A DNA stretch of 64,000 bases from Anaerolineaceae bacterium (GCA_002699585.1 PABP01000021.1:434001-498000), one strand, 5' to 3'. Positions 26,600 to 36,023 are shown, numbered from the stretch's first letter. The notes: generated by a model from the sequence alone, not told the origin. Numbers and translations are program-made.

Positions 26600-28153
26600 T
26601 CAATGACGGAAGTGGCGCACACTGGTGAAGACCATCGCCATGTTTGCCTCGTTCGCGGCTTCGATGACCTTCTTGTCACGAATTGCACCACCTGGCTGGA
26701 TCAGCGCCGTAATGCCTGCCTTGGCAGCCACTTCTATCGTATCCGGGAAGGGGATGAGCGCTTCTGAGGCCATCACAGCACCCTTGGCATATTCCCCGGC
26801 TTTTTCCAGTGCCAGGACTGCTGCATCGACGCGGCTTGGTAGGCCGCCACCGGTCCCGCAAGTATAATGTGAACGTGCTACAACAATCGCATTTGACTTC
26901 ACAAACTGGCAAGCTTTCCAGGCGTATTGCATGGCTTTTGTTTCTTCAGCCGTTGGTGGGCGCTCCGTCACGGTCTTCCATGAGACGCCAGCCGGGTCAC
27001 CGCTGTCACGCCGTTGGATCAGCAACCCACGATGGACACTGCGAATGTCGTACTCTGTCGTGTCATACGGCTGAGACAATTGCAGCAGTCGGCAGTTCTT
27101 GCGGCCTTCGTTGAGGGCAGTTCTTGCGGTAGGTGTAAATTCCGGCGCGACGATAGCTTCGATGAACAAGCTGTCGAGTTGCTCCACAAAAGCATCATCC
27201 ACTGTACGATTGACGGCCATCACGCAGCCAAAAGCAGAAATCGGATCAGCCCGTAGTGCCAGCGGGTAGGCTTCGGCAATCGTTGGCGCGCTCGCGATGC
27301 CCGTTGGCGTCAGATGCTTGATAATGACGACAGTCGGGTCATCAAAGCTGCTGACCGCCCGCCATGCGGCATCTACATCCAGAATGTTGTTATAGGACAA
27401 TTGCTTGCCACCAAATTGCTTGGCCCCAAAGGGAAGTTCATCGCGCAGATGACTGTAATAAGCCCCACTCTGGTGCGGATTTTCACCGTAACGTAGGCCG
27501 CTCACTTTATGTACGGCAATCGATAGATAATCCGGTAATTCCTCATCTTCCTGCGCAGATACACTCGGTGATGATCCTTGTGCCAGGTAAGCATGGATAG
27601 CTGTGTCATAGTCGCGCGTCATCGCGAAAGCTTTAACGGCTAGGTCGCGCCGGACGACCATATCCACGTCGCCAGTCGCGCGTAATGCGGAAATCACCCG
27701 TGCATAGTCGGCAGGATCACACACCACCGTGACGCGCAGGAAGTTTTTAGCAGCACCGCGCAGCAGCGTCACACCACCAATGTCGATCTGCTCGGCTGCA
27801 TCCTGTAGGGTGGTTTCTGCTTTGGCGACTGTTTCCTGGAATGGATACAGATTACAGACGACCATATCAATGGGTGCGTAGCCTTGCTGTTGCAGTTCTT
27901 CCGTATCGCTGGCGGTACTGCGTGCCAGGATGCCTGCATGGATCGCCGGATGGAGCGTTTTAACGCGACCTCCCAGCATTTCCGGGCTATTCGTGAGCTG
28001 ATTAACGGGTGTGACGACCAGACCAGCGTCAGTCAGGGCTTTTTGCGTGCCACCACTTGCGACGAGATCCCAGCCGAGGGATGCGAGTTCTTTAGCGAAG
28101 TCCACGAGTCCGGTTTTGTCGGACACACTTAGCAATGCGCGGGGCATAATCAT
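26600..28153 (-). CDS. purH: Bifunctional AICAR formyltransferase/IMP cyclohydrolase
   Basis: The 517-residue protein has the MGS-like cyclohydrolase domain first (ALLSVSDKTGLVDFAKEL, SGGTQKAL, GGRVKTLHPAIHAGIL) and the AICARFT domain from about 200 (RYGENPHQSGAYY, AWRAVSSFD, DAAVLALEKA, ALIQPGGAIRDKKVI). It performs the last two steps of IMP synthesis. The usual KHxNPCG loop reads KHLTPTG. Starts at 28153 and 28147 (MPRALLSV) are both possible; no strong ribosome site decides. No other pur genes are nearby. Confidence 0.95.
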   Translation of the reverse strand: MIMPRALLSVSDKTGLVDFAKELASLGWDLVASGGTQKALTDAGLVVTPVNQLTNSPEMLGGRVKTLHPAIHAGILARSTASDTEELQQQGYAPIDMVVCNLYPFQETVAKAETTLQDAAEQIDIGGVTLLRGAAKNFLRVTVVCDPADYARVISALRATGDVDMVVRRDLAVKAFAMTRDYDTAIHAYLAQGSSPSVSAQEDEELPDYLSIAVHKVSGLRYGENPHQSGAYYSHLRDELPFGAKQFGGKQLSYNNILDVDAAWRAVSSFDDPTVVIIKHLTPTGIASAPTIAEAYPLALRADPISAFGCVMAVNRTVDDAFVEQLDSLFIEAIVAPEFTPTARTALNEGRKNCRLLQLSQPYDTTEYDIRSVHRGLLIQRRDSGDPAGVSWKTVTERPPTAEETKAMQYAWKACQFVKSNAIVVARSHYTCGTGGGLPSRVDAAVLALEKAGEYAKGAVMASEALIPFPDTIEVAAKAGITALIQPGGAIRDKKVIEAANEANMAMVFTSVRHFRH

Positions 28154-28367
28154 CCATTCTATCGATGAGGTATGAATAGTCTAAACACTTCGGTTCGCTA
28201 TTATAGCAAGCCGCTTAAGACTGTCCACGTAATAGCTCTATGAGTGAACGTACCTAATCGCTTCCCAATTTCCCAAAATGGCCTATAATTTGATTGTGAC
28301 ATAATTCACAATATGGTTGTGCTGTCGTTGGTACAATCAAAATCACAAACAAGGTGAGGGGGGAGAC

Positions 28368-29675
28368 ATGTCTGGTAAACCGCGTGTTGTCATTGTGGGG
28401 GGTGGGTTCGCGGGCCTTTATGCGGCGCGGACCTTCGCCAAAGCTCAGGTTGAAGTCTTGCTCATTGATCGCAACAATTTCCATACCTTCACACCGCTGC
28501 TCTATCAGGTGGCGACTTGCGCGCTTGATCCAAGCTCGATTGCTTACCCGTTGCGTACAATTTTTCGCAAGCACGATAATGTTGCGTTCCTCATGGGGAC
28601 GGTGACAGATATCGACACTGTGGAAAAGCATATCATCGTGGAAACAGCAGCAGGGCCGGTGATCGAGCCCTATTCGCATCTGATTGTCGCTACCGGGACT
28701 GTGACCAACTACTTTGGACAGGCAGCAATAGAGAAACATGGCTTTGGACTCAAGAATCTCGATGATGCCGTCATCTTGCGCAACCATATTTTGTCGCTGT
28801 TCGAGCGGGCTGCCTGGGTGAACGACACAGGTGTGCGTGATGCCCTCACAACACTGGTCGTTGTAGGTGGCGGTCCAACTGGCATCGAGACAGCCGGTGC
28901 CCTATACGAACTGTACAACTATGTCCTCAAGAATGAATATGACAGCGTATCACCCAAGATGCGTGCGCGTGTCATTCTATTGGAAGCGCTTCCTCAGTTA
29001 CTGGGACCCTATCCAGAGCGTCTTCAGAAGGCAGCTAAGAAGCAACTGGAATCGCTGGGTGTAGAGGTAATGCTCAACGCAATGGTATCTGATGTCGAGC
29101 CTGATACCATTTATCTCAAGGATGGGCGCTCGATTCGCACACATACCTTGGTTTGGTCTGCGGGCGTCAAAACATCGCCTCTGGTGCAAAAACTGGGCGT
29201 CGAACTTCAAAAAGGGGGGCGTGTTCCTGTTGAGCCGAACATGCGGATTGTTGGTCAGCCTGATATTTACGCGGTAGGGGATATCGCCTATTTGCTGGAT
29301 GAAGAGGATAAGCCTTATCCGCAGTTGATCCCTGTCGCCAAGCAGCAAGGTATTCTGGCCGCCAATAACATCCTGAATGCAATGGCTGGTAAGCCAATGT
29401 CGACGTTCAGCTATTCGGATCGTGGAATCATGGCGACAATTGGCCGCAGCCGCGCCGTCGCCTGGATTTTCTACCGTATTCAATTGACGGGATTTTTAGC
29501 TTGGCTGGCGTGGTTATTCTTACACTTAGTGGCGCTATTGGGTTTCCGCAACCGCCTGAGTGTATTTATCAGTTGGATTTGGAACTACCTGACCTATGAT
29601 CGGTCCGTCCGCTTGATCCTGGATACAAGCAAAGACAATCAACCCCTTAAGGAAATGGCTGATGAAACGACATAG
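28368..29675 (+). CDS. ndh: Type II NADH dehydrogenase (NDH-2)
   Basis: ATG 28368 is chosen because GAGGGGGGAG precedes it; a longer frame to 28317 has no site. The 435-residue flavoprotein has an FAD-binding GGGFAGLYAAR motif at the N-terminus, an NAD-binding GGGPTGIETAG motif near residue 165, YAVGDIAYL near 305, and a hydrophobic C-terminal segment (about 365-395) that should anchor it to the membrane. It oxidises NADH without pumping protons and passes electrons to quinone. The cell therefore has both NDH-2 and complex I-type genes. Confidence 0.9.
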   Translation: MSGKPRVVIVGGGFAGLYAARTFAKAQVEVLLIDRNNFHTFTPLLYQVATCALDPSSIAYPLRTIFRKHDNVAFLMGTVTDIDTVEKHIIVETAAGPVIEPYSHLIVATGTVTNYFGQAAIEKHGFGLKNLDDAVILRNHILSLFERAAWVNDTGVRDALTTLVVVGGGPTGIETAGALYELYNYVLKNEYDSVSPKMRARVILLEALPQLLGPYPERLQKAAKKQLESLGVEVMLNAMVSDVEPDTIYLKDGRSIRTHTLVWSAGVKTSPLVQKLGVELQKGGRVPVEPNMRIVGQPDIYAVGDIAYLLDEEDKPYPQLIPVAKQQGILAANNILNAMAGKPMSTFSYSDRGIMATIGRSRAVAWIFYRIQLTGFLAWLAWLFLHLVALLGFRNRLSVFISWIWNYLTYDRSVRLILDTSKDNQPLKEMADETT

Positions 29676-30032
29676 CTACAGACCAGAGGAGAGGGCGTCT
29701 TCTTTGGTCCATCCCTGATCTTGGCGCTTGGCCTTTTCGTCCAGGGCAGGGCGTTCCAGTATGCCATAGGGCAGTAGCAGCACGAAAGCGATGGCAAACA
29801 TCACCACAGCTACGCTCACCGCGCCGATGAAACCCAGGTGCAGTACAAAAATACTGACCAAAACAGTCGGTGTTACTGTACACAGGATGCTCGCGGCCAG
29901 GTAGTGAGATACTTTTGCTAGGCTACTGTTGGCAGTGATGGCCTCACGCCTCATTGAACTACGGGCGGTCAGGGCACCAAATACCAGCCCAAAAGCAATC
30001 AGGCCAAGGATTGCAATTGTTTCTGTCGTCAT
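29676..30032 (-). CDS. Small membrane protein, function unknown
   Basis: The product, about 118 residues, has three hydrophobic segments (near the N-terminus, middle, and after FVLHLGFIGAV) and a charged tail. No family was recognised. ATG 30032 is used; ATG 30062 extends the frame through a GGGGCC/GGCCCC hairpin and has AAAGGA touching it, so the start is uncertain. It follows the DUF5989 gene by about 60 bp and may be last in the carbamoyltransferase operon. Its stop is immediately beside the ndh stop on the opposite strand. Confidence 0.6.
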   Translation of the reverse strand: MTTETIAILGLIAFGLVFGALTARSSMRREAITANSSLAKVSHYLAASILCTVTPTVLVSIFVLHLGFIGAVSVAVVMFAIAFVLLLPYGILERPALDEKAKRQDQGWTKEDALSSGL

Positions 30033-30095
30033 AACGTTGGGTGGGGCCGTATGTGGCCCCATTCCTTTCTGAATCCTGTTGGCAAAATGCCCGAT

Positions 30096-30302
30096 TTAGA
30101 ACAATGTATAGATGAACGCGCCACCCGGGCCGGTGCTGCCAATGATGATGATGACGGCAAATATAAGCAGTACCAGTATCATCGGGATCAGCCAGTAGAG
30201 TTTGCGCTTCCACAAAAACGAGAGCAGCTCACCCAGGACGCCCATACGCAGGAAAATGTCCTGTAGTGCGCCGCTGTTTTTCTTCTTGGTTTCATTTGCC
30301 AT
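30096..30302 (-). CDS. DUF5989 family small membrane protein
   Basis: The 68-residue protein has one transmembrane helix and the family pattern FLWKRKLYWLIPMILVLLIF followed by an aromatic C-terminus (AFIYTLF). This family is repeatedly found beside NodU/CmcH-type carbamoyltransferases, as here (35 bp downstream). Molecular role is unknown. Confidence 0.8.
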   Translation of the reverse strand: MANETKKKNSGALQDIFLRMGVLGELLSFLWKRKLYWLIPMILVLLIFAVIIIIGSTGPGGAFIYTLF

Positions 30303-30337
30303 AGGGTTGTTCGCCTCGTGATCGACTTCTTGTGATC

Positions 30338-32122
30338 CTACTTACGGACAAGATAGGGGCCAATGGCCAGCATATCAATATCGCTGTTGCGGAACGTATT
30401 AAACGCCTCTGCCGGGGTATTGACAATCGGCTCACCACGTAGATTAAAGGACGTATTGAGCACAATCGGCGTGCCTGTCGCCTCGCCGAACTGCTTCACA
30501 ATATCATAGTAACGTGGATTCGTCTCGCGTTCTATGGTTTGCAAACGTCCGGTTCCAGCATGGTTGACTGCCTCAATTTCATGCTGCTTGTCTTCTTTAA
30601 TCGGCGCGACAATCAGCATATAACGGGGGGCTTCGTGTGCGGCCACATCAGGATAATCGAAATACTCTGCGGCGCGTTCCCGTAGTACGACTGGTGCGAA
30701 GGGCCGGAAGGGCTCCCGGAATTTAATCTTTGTATTGACGACTTCCTTCATTTCTTCCGAGCGCGGATCAGCCATGATGCTGCGGTTGCCCAGCGCCCGC
30801 GGACCCCATTCGCTGCGTCCCGTAAAGTGGCTGACAACCTGCTTATGCGTCAGTCCATCGACAATGATTTCGACCATCTTCTCAGGATTGTCCGAGAAAT
30901 CCTCAAACGGAATATCGTTGCTTTTCAGGAAGTACGCAATCTCGTCATCCCTGAATGCCTGTCCCCAATAGCTGTGCGGCATGACCCACTTGCGCGGCTG
31001 GCCCAACATGATGTGATAAGCCCATAATGCTGCTCCCACAGCACCGCCATCGTCACCCGCTGCAGGATGAATGAAAATCTCATCGAATGGCGTTTCGTTC
31101 AGCAGTCGCCAATTGGCCTTGGTGTTGAGCGCCACGCCACCCGCCATCACCAGCTTACTTTTGCCAGTTTTATTATGCAGATAACGGCAAATCTTGATGA
31201 GCACATCTTCAGTAACTTTCTGAATGCTGGCAGCGACATCCGCATAATACTGGTTCTGATCCATGGCCGCGCGTTCACTGCTGCGCTCTGGATTAGTATC
31301 CATCGTGAAGAACTCAGCTTCCGGTTGCCGATTAGGACCGAATAAATCCAAGAATTTGCGGCTGTAGCTGCGTTCAATCGAATGTTGATAGTCAAAATAG
31401 TCCATATTCAAGTGGAATGCACCTGTTTCGTCATCCACGTTAAGGACTTTGTAGACTTTATCTTCGTATTTTGGGGTGCCATAGGGTGTCATCCCCATGA
31501 CTTTATATTCGCCGTTGTTGACCCGAAAGCCGAGCCATGCCGTGAATGTCGAATAGAGCAAACCCAGGGAATGCGGGAATCGCTGCTCACTGAACAGGTT
31601 GATGGCATTGACGCCGTCTTTGCCTTCCCATTGGCTGGTGGCTTCTCCCAGCGTCGCCGTCGTCCATTCGCCGACGCCATCGATGGTCAGCACCGCTGCA
31701 TCATCAAACGGGCTGGTGAAGAAGGCACTTGCCGCATGGCTCATATGGTGGTCAGCGAAGATGATCTTATCCGGCGAAATATCCAGTGCTCTTAAAATCG
31801 CACTTTTGATCCACAGTTTCTCTTTAAGCCAGCTAACCATAGCCTCTTTCCACACATCCCATGACTTGGGGAAAGTGTTGAGCGTCGTAATCAGGATGCG
31901 CTCAAACTTGACCAGTGGCTTCTCGTAAAAGACCACATAATCTAGGTCATGGGTGGTGATGCCCGCGAAGTCCAGGCAGAATTGCGTGGCTAGCTCCGGG
32001 AACCCATTGTCATGCTTTTTTCTGGAGAACCGTTCTTCCATGGATGCAGCCAGGATTTCACCATCTTTGATGAGTGCCGCCGCCGAATCATGGTAATACG
32101 CAGAAATTCCGAGGATATACAT
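30338..32122 (-). CDS. NodU/CmcH-family carbamoyltransferase
   Basis: The 594-residue protein has the ASKHA-type N-domain (ILGISAYYHDSAAALIKDGEILAASMEERFSRKKHD, DHHMSHAASAF, TIDGVGEW, VMAGGVALNTKANW) and the C-terminal carbamoyltransferase domain (GRSEWGPRALGNRSI, FRPFAPVVL, VLNTSFNLRGEPIV). It transfers carbamoyl from carbamoyl phosphate, through carbamoyl-adenylate, to a hydroxyl on a sugar, nodulation factor or secondary metabolite. The acceptor is unknown. It is co-transcribed with SxtJ-like and DUF5989 membrane proteins, so the product may be membrane linked. Confidence 0.92.
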   Translation of the reverse strand: MYILGISAYYHDSAAALIKDGEILAASMEERFSRKKHDNGFPELATQFCLDFAGITTHDLDYVVFYEKPLVKFERILITTLNTFPKSWDVWKEAMVSWLKEKLWIKSAILRALDISPDKIIFADHHMSHAASAFFTSPFDDAAVLTIDGVGEWTTATLGEATSQWEGKDGVNAINLFSEQRFPHSLGLLYSTFTAWLGFRVNNGEYKVMGMTPYGTPKYEDKVYKVLNVDDETGAFHLNMDYFDYQHSIERSYSRKFLDLFGPNRQPEAEFFTMDTNPERSSERAAMDQNQYYADVAASIQKVTEDVLIKICRYLHNKTGKSKLVMAGGVALNTKANWRLLNETPFDEIFIHPAAGDDGGAVGAALWAYHIMLGQPRKWVMPHSYWGQAFRDDEIAYFLKSNDIPFEDFSDNPEKMVEIIVDGLTHKQVVSHFTGRSEWGPRALGNRSIMADPRSEEMKEVVNTKIKFREPFRPFAPVVLRERAAEYFDYPDVAAHEAPRYMLIVAPIKEDKQHEIEAVNHAGTGRLQTIERETNPRYYDIVKQFGEATGTPIVLNTSFNLRGEPIVNTPAEAFNTFRNSDIDMLAIGPYLVRK

Positions 32123-32124
32123 AG

Positions 32125-32388
32125 TTAGCCTTGTAGCCTTGCCGAGTCGACATCAGTTGGGACCGGTTCTCGATCATGCCAGGTTGCCGTGCCGTTGCGA
32201 TTGAGTGCATCACTGAAAAGCCGCGATGCAAGCCCAAATGGAACGAGCAGGGTGAAGTAGAAAAGTGTCGATATGATCCGTGCGGTCGCATCGCTAACGA
32301 CAGCCATAATGAGGCTAAACCGATGCCAGGTGATGCTGACGATAGAAGGCGATTCGACCGTTTTTGCTTCATTCTTTGCTTTTTGCAT
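32125..32388 (-). CDS. SxtJ-like small membrane protein
   Basis: The 87-residue protein has a hydrophobic region (about 38-60, STLFYFTLLVPFGLASRLF) and an ending TATWHDREPVPTD that resembles the SxtJ family found with saxitoxin-type carbamoyltransferases. It is shorter than usual SxtJ because the first helix pair is reduced. It starts the operon and ends 2 bp before the carbamoyltransferase. The ribosome site is weak. The 160-bp gap upstream shows no recognised element. Confidence 0.65.
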   Translation of the reverse strand: MQKAKNEAKTVESPSIVSITWHRFSLIMAVVSDATARIISTLFYFTLLVPFGLASRLFSDALNRNGTATWHDREPVPTDVDSARLQG

Positions 32389-32548
32389 AGAGTCGCTATC
32401 AAGCTGTAGTCAATGGACAGAGCGCACGCAATCCAATTACGATTGCAACGAGTGGCACCAAACGGGTGATACCAGCGGCAAATGTTATATTACTTCGTTG
32501 ACAAGTTCAATAATCGGCTTGCCAACGGTCTGTGACCCATGCCCAATG

Positions 32549-33196
32549 CTAGTTGAGTGAGAAGGGCGTATCACCGACTGTGACCTGGGGCGGGGTCAAT
32601 CGTGTCTCCAGGAATGCGATCTCACGTTTATAGATCGACGTGAGCTTTCTAGCTAAATCTGTCAAATCCTCGATTTCCAGGAGAGCTTGTTTTTCCAGGT
32701 TGTCGGTTTGCAGCAGCATACAGGATAGATACGTAATGGCTGGCAACGACAGCGGAATCTGGTGGCTGTCAAATTCGACATCTGCTGCTTCGCGCAGCGT
32801 CTCCAGGTAAGTGATAACGAGCTGTCGTAGTGCTGCGCTAACTGCAACGTCATCGTCTGGGAGGGCGTCTTCTATATAGTCGACATCGGCGTACAGATAG
32901 GGCTTGTCATGGTATGTCTCATTGATGGCAAAGCGCGTTTCGCCCAATGACATGATCAGGATGCGACCATCAGGCTGATACTCAACTTTCGTGATTTGGG
33001 CAGCACATCCCACCGGATGGGGAAGCGCAGTACCCCCAACATCATCGCCTTCCTGGATAAGGACCACACCAAAGGATTGGTTTTTTTCGATGCACTCACC
33101 AATCATCAACTTGTAACGTTCTTCAAAGATGTTGAGTGGCAGTTGCATACCTGGGAACAAAACGATATTGAGCGGGAAAAGGGGGATAACAGGCAT
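32549..33196 (-). CDS. Lon N-terminal (LON substrate-binding) domain protein
   Basis: ATG 33196 gives a 215-residue product starting at the family motif (MPVIPLFPLNIVLFPGMQLPL, then NIFEERYKLMI). A longer frame to 33259 has no support. The LON domain (about 1-195) is present without the AAA or protease domains of Lon. The C-terminal helices match stand-alone LON-domain proteins that are widespread in bacteria and poorly understood. Single gene, divergent from the sulfurtransferase. Confidence 0.88.
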   Translation of the reverse strand: MPVIPLFPLNIVLFPGMQLPLNIFEERYKLMIGECIEKNQSFGVVLIQEGDDVGGTALPHPVGCAAQITKVEYQPDGRILIMSLGETRFAINETYHDKPYLYADVDYIEDALPDDDVAVSAALRQLVITYLETLREAADVEFDSHQIPLSLPAITYLSCMLLQTDNLEKQALLEIEDLTDLARKLTSIYKREIAFLETRLTPPQVTVGDTPFSLN

Positions 33197-33347
33197 TGGT
33201 TTGTCTCTTGCTATGATTACGAATGCGATATGATGATAAATTCGTTGGCATCGTACCACGATTTGTTAAACGTTACCTAAGCAAAGGCTGTTATGCTAGG
33301 CTTGCCCGAGTATGATTGATCGTAGCAATCTAACAAGAGATGGAATT

Positions 33348-34184
33348 ATGAACGCCGTAGACCGCTTTGTGACAACTGAATGGCTGCAAGCGCATCTCGA
33401 CGATGCCAATATCCGCGTGATCGATATTCGTGGCCGTGTGCTGCCTGCCTCTGAACCTCCCCCGCATTACCATAGCCATTGCCAGCAATATGAGGAATCT
33501 CATATCCCCTGTGCCCAATTTGTGGACTGGACCGCGGATATTGTCGAACCGGATTCGCCATCTTATGATATTGCCAATCCAGAGCGATATAGCGCGCTGA
33601 TGTCAGCACTAGGTGTTTCGGAAAATACGCATGTCATTGCGTACGATGATGCCAATGGGATGTTCGCCGCACGTCTGTGGTGGACGTTGAATTATTATGG
33701 TCATGATCGTGTTTCCGTATTGGCTGGCGGGTGGCAAAAGTGGCTAGCAGAAGGTCGCCCAATCACGGCGGACGTGCAGACAGTAGAGCCAGCGACATTT
33801 GTGGCCCAGGTCCAACCGCAGTTCCATGCTGCTGCCCAGGACATTTCTGAAAATGGGGGACAGCTTTTGGTGGATTCGCGCTCGCCTGCTGAGTTTGCTG
33901 GGCAAGCATCCCGTGCATCTCGCTCTGGTCACATTCCGGGTGCAATCAACGTGCCACGCAAAACGCTGCTTGATGACAGCGGGCAGTTGTTAGCCGAGGA
34001 AGCTCTACGCTCCAGATTTGCCAACGCAAACGATGTCTCTGATGATGTGGTCGTCTATTGCAATTCGGGCGTATCTGCCAGTTTTGTTATGATGGCCATG
34101 TTAGAAGCGGGTTATGAAACGGTCCGCGTGTACGATGGCTCCTGGAAAGATTGGGCCAATAACCCTGATAATCCTGTTGAATAG
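33348..34184 (+). CDS. Sulfurtransferase with two rhodanese domains
   Basis: ATG 33348 follows GAGATGGA, so the frame to 33312 is not used. The 278-residue protein has an inactive first rhodanese domain and an active second one with Cys238 in VVYCNSGVSA. The loop C-x-S-G-V is closer to 3-mercaptopyruvate sulfurtransferase (CGSGVT) than to thiosulfate sulfurtransferase (CRKGVT). Conserved RLWW, GGWQKW and GHIPGAIN support the family. It moves sulfane sulfur; the exact donor is not settled by sequence. Confidence 0.9.
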   Translation: MNAVDRFVTTEWLQAHLDDANIRVIDIRGRVLPASEPPPHYHSHCQQYEESHIPCAQFVDWTADIVEPDSPSYDIANPERYSALMSALGVSENTHVIAYDDANGMFAARLWWTLNYYGHDRVSVLAGGWQKWLAEGRPITADVQTVEPATFVAQVQPQFHAAAQDISENGGQLLVDSRSPAEFAGQASRASRSGHIPGAINVPRKTLLDDSGQLLAEEALRSRFANANDVSDDVVVYCNSGVSASFVMMAMLEAGYETVRVYDGSWKDWANNPDNPVE

Positions 34185-34320
34185 ACGTACAATACCGCTG
34201 CCCTTATCCTGGGCCTGTAAGATATGCTGATGAAGTCACGTCTTCAATAGGCGTGAGGACTCCCCTGATAGCGTGAGTGACCTAGCCAGAAAACAAAATA
34301 TTCAAGAAAGAGGACCTACC

Positions 34321-35349
34321 TTGATTAAAGTAACCGCGTATCGTGAAGCGTCAGCCTTTGACGAATTGCGCGACGATTGGATTGATTTGTTGACGCGCAG
34401 CCACACCAATACCATTTTCAGCACCTGGGAATGGCATAAATACTGGTGGGAAGCCTATCATCCGGGTGATCTTTGGATTCTGGCTTTGCGTGCGAATGAT
34501 GATCGTTTGGTCGGCATTGCATCGATGTTCATTGAACACAATGAAACCGAGGGCCGTAACGTGCGATTTGTGGGTTGTGAAGACGTCACTGACTACCTGG
34601 ATTTTGTGATCGATCGTGACTGTATGGAGCCAGTCTATACAGCGATTGCTGAGTATCTTGCTGAAAATGACGAACACTATGATCAGCTTATGCTATGCAA
34701 TATCCCTGAAGTGTCGCCAACCCTCGAGCAGTTTAACCACATTTTGCAGGACCAATCCTTTACCACAACCATCAATCAGCAAGATGTTTGCCCCGTCATC
34801 GAACTACCAGATAAATTCGAAGACTATGTGAGTGCCCTCGACAAGCGGGAACGCCACGAAGTTCGTCGTAAAATGCGCCGTGCAGAAGGGCAGCGTAAGA
34901 TGGGCGCATTAGATTGGTACATCGTTGATGAGTCACACGATATTGACGAGGAAGTCGAAAAATTTCTCAAACTGATGGCAGCTAGCCACCCTGAAAAAGC
35001 TGAATTCCTGACTGACCAGCAGCACGTTATATTTTTCAAGTCACTGGTTCCGGCAACACTGGAACGCGGATGGCTGCAGTTGGCTTTCCTCGTAGCCAAC
35101 GATACGCCTATCTCCGCCTATCTGAACTTTGACTACAATGACCATATTCTGGTCTATAACTCTGGTCTGGACCCTGAAGGTTATGGTCACCTTAGCCCGG
35201 GGATTGTCCTGCTGGCTTATTGCATCGAACATGCGATCGAGCTGGGGCGCGAGGTGTTCGACTTCTTGCGGGGTGATGAACAGTATAAATATCGCATGGG
35301 TGGTAAAGACACAGCCGTCAAGCAGATCATTGCTCAAGTTCAAAAGTAG
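34321..35349 (+). CDS. CelD/BcsL-like GNAT acyltransferase
   Basis: TTG 34321 is preferred: AAAGAGGA lies 6 bp upstream, while the GTG at 34273 has no site. The 342-residue protein matches the CelD group of GNAT/FemAB-fold proteins (TNTIFSTWEWHKYWWE, LVGIASMF, RRKMRRAEGQ, and FDFLRGDEQYKYRMG at the end). Such proteins often acylate sugars or lipids in envelope polymer assembly. Substrate is unknown. It follows the sulfurtransferase by about 135 bp. Confidence 0.85.
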   Translation: MIKVTAYREASAFDELRDDWIDLLTRSHTNTIFSTWEWHKYWWEAYHPGDLWILALRANDDRLVGIASMFIEHNETEGRNVRFVGCEDVTDYLDFVIDRDCMEPVYTAIAEYLAENDEHYDQLMLCNIPEVSPTLEQFNHILQDQSFTTTINQQDVCPVIELPDKFEDYVSALDKRERHEVRRKMRRAEGQRKMGALDWYIVDESHDIDEEVEKFLKLMAASHPEKAEFLTDQQHVIFFKSLVPATLERGWLQLAFLVANDTPISAYLNFDYNDHILVYNSGLDPEGYGHLSPGIVLLAYCIEHAIELGREVFDFLRGDEQYKYRMGGKDTAVKQIIAQVQK

Positions 35350-35411
35350 CTTGTAGCGTAACACGCAACTGACGAGTGCTTTCTGCAAAGTCAGCGATGC
35401 ATGAATACAAA

Positions 35412-35438
35412 AATGGCGACTCAGGGTCGCCATTGTGT
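35412..35438 (+). terminator. Intrinsic terminator after the CelD-like gene
   Basis: AATGGCGAC-tcagg-GTCGCCATT is a perfect 9-bp stem followed by GTGTTTTC. It lies before the convergent hypothetical gene, whose stop is at 35462. Confidence 0.8.
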
Positions 35439-35461
35439 TTTCTAGGGGGTATGGATTTTAG

Positions 35462-35800
35462 CTAGCCGCCGTATGAGTTCGGGACGTCGGCAACATTCGT
35501 AAAGATATACGGTTCTGTCTCGGTGATTTCAACAGCGGTATCTTCATCGACTCGATGCTGGCCTTTATGATACAAAACATTGTTGAATCCATCATAGCGA
35601 TAGCGGCGGTTGACCCAGGAGGGTTTACCATTGGGGCCTGCGGTCGGGTGCATGAAGACCACATTGAACTGCACTGCTTCTTCTTCTAGCAAGTAAACTT
35701 CATCCACGATCCAGACTGGGGCATATTGCGCCAGGTGGTCATGGACTTTGGCGTCACGTTTCTGGCGAATCTCGTTAATCGTTACCATATCTTCAGGCAT
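35462..35800 (-). CDS. Hypothetical protein
   Basis: The 112-residue soluble protein is acidic and mixed alpha/beta and was not recognised. A notable segment is HPTAGPNGKPSWVNRRYRYDGFNNVLYHKGQ (read in parts), with a Tyr/Arg-rich middle. AGGA 8 bp before the ATG supports the start. It is convergent with the CelD-like gene and divergent from the arg operon, with no sign of an operon partner. Confidence 0.6.
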   Translation of the reverse strand: MPEDMVTINEIRQKRDAKVHDHLAQYAPVWIVDEVYLLEEEAVQFNVVFMHPTAGPNGKPSWVNRRYRYDGFNNVLYHKGQHRVDEDTAVEITETEPYIFTNVADVPNSYGG

Positions 35801-35930
35801 TTGTTTTGTCCTGCTAACTGGCTGGTCCTATGCAACGTATTGTAGCCCAGGGTTGGCCACATCGACAAGCAAGAAATCTAGCCTGTAAAAGCCCGCAGAA
35901 TAGGCCACCGAAATGGACTCAAAATGGATG

Positions 35931-35959
35931 TTGCCTTTCGGCTCACAATAGGTTAATAT
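35931..35959 (+). promoter_or_regulatory. Promoter of the arg attenuator-argGH unit
   Basis: -35-like TTGCCT (35931-35936) and -10 TAATAT (35954-35959) are exactly 17 bp apart. Each matches consensus at four of six positions. The -10 ends 7 bp before ATG 35967, so the RNA would begin at or next to the leader-peptide start codon. That is the usual geometry of leaderless mRNAs. Confidence 0.6.
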
Positions 35960-35966
35960 CCGCCGC

Positions 35967-36023
35967 ATGAATATGCTAATCCGTGTCCGACGTCTACGCA
36001 TTGAGTTAATAGCTCCCCTGTGA
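35967..36023 (+). CDS. Arginine leader peptide (attenuator)
   Basis: The 18-residue ORF encodes MNMLIRVRRLRIELIAPL, with Arg at codons 6, 8, 9 and 11 (CGT, CGA, CGT, CGC). It lies before argG and has no Shine-Dalgarno site, but the promoter geometry suggests leaderless translation. The stop codon overlaps TGAAGAGG, which can pair with the downstream terminator. Stalling at Arg codons would leave that segment free and favour read-through. This fits classical transcription attenuation by arginine-tRNA charging. No homology search was possible. Confidence 0.7.
   Translation: MNMLIRVRRLRIELIAPL

Noticed and set aside
28154-28367. Purine riboswitch upstream of purH
   Set aside because: None of the conserved aptamer segments were found in the divergent gap.
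30043-30060. GGGGCC/GGCCCC hairpin as a terminator after the DUF5989 gene
   Set aside because: No T run on the minus strand; it lies in the possible N-terminal extension of the next gene.
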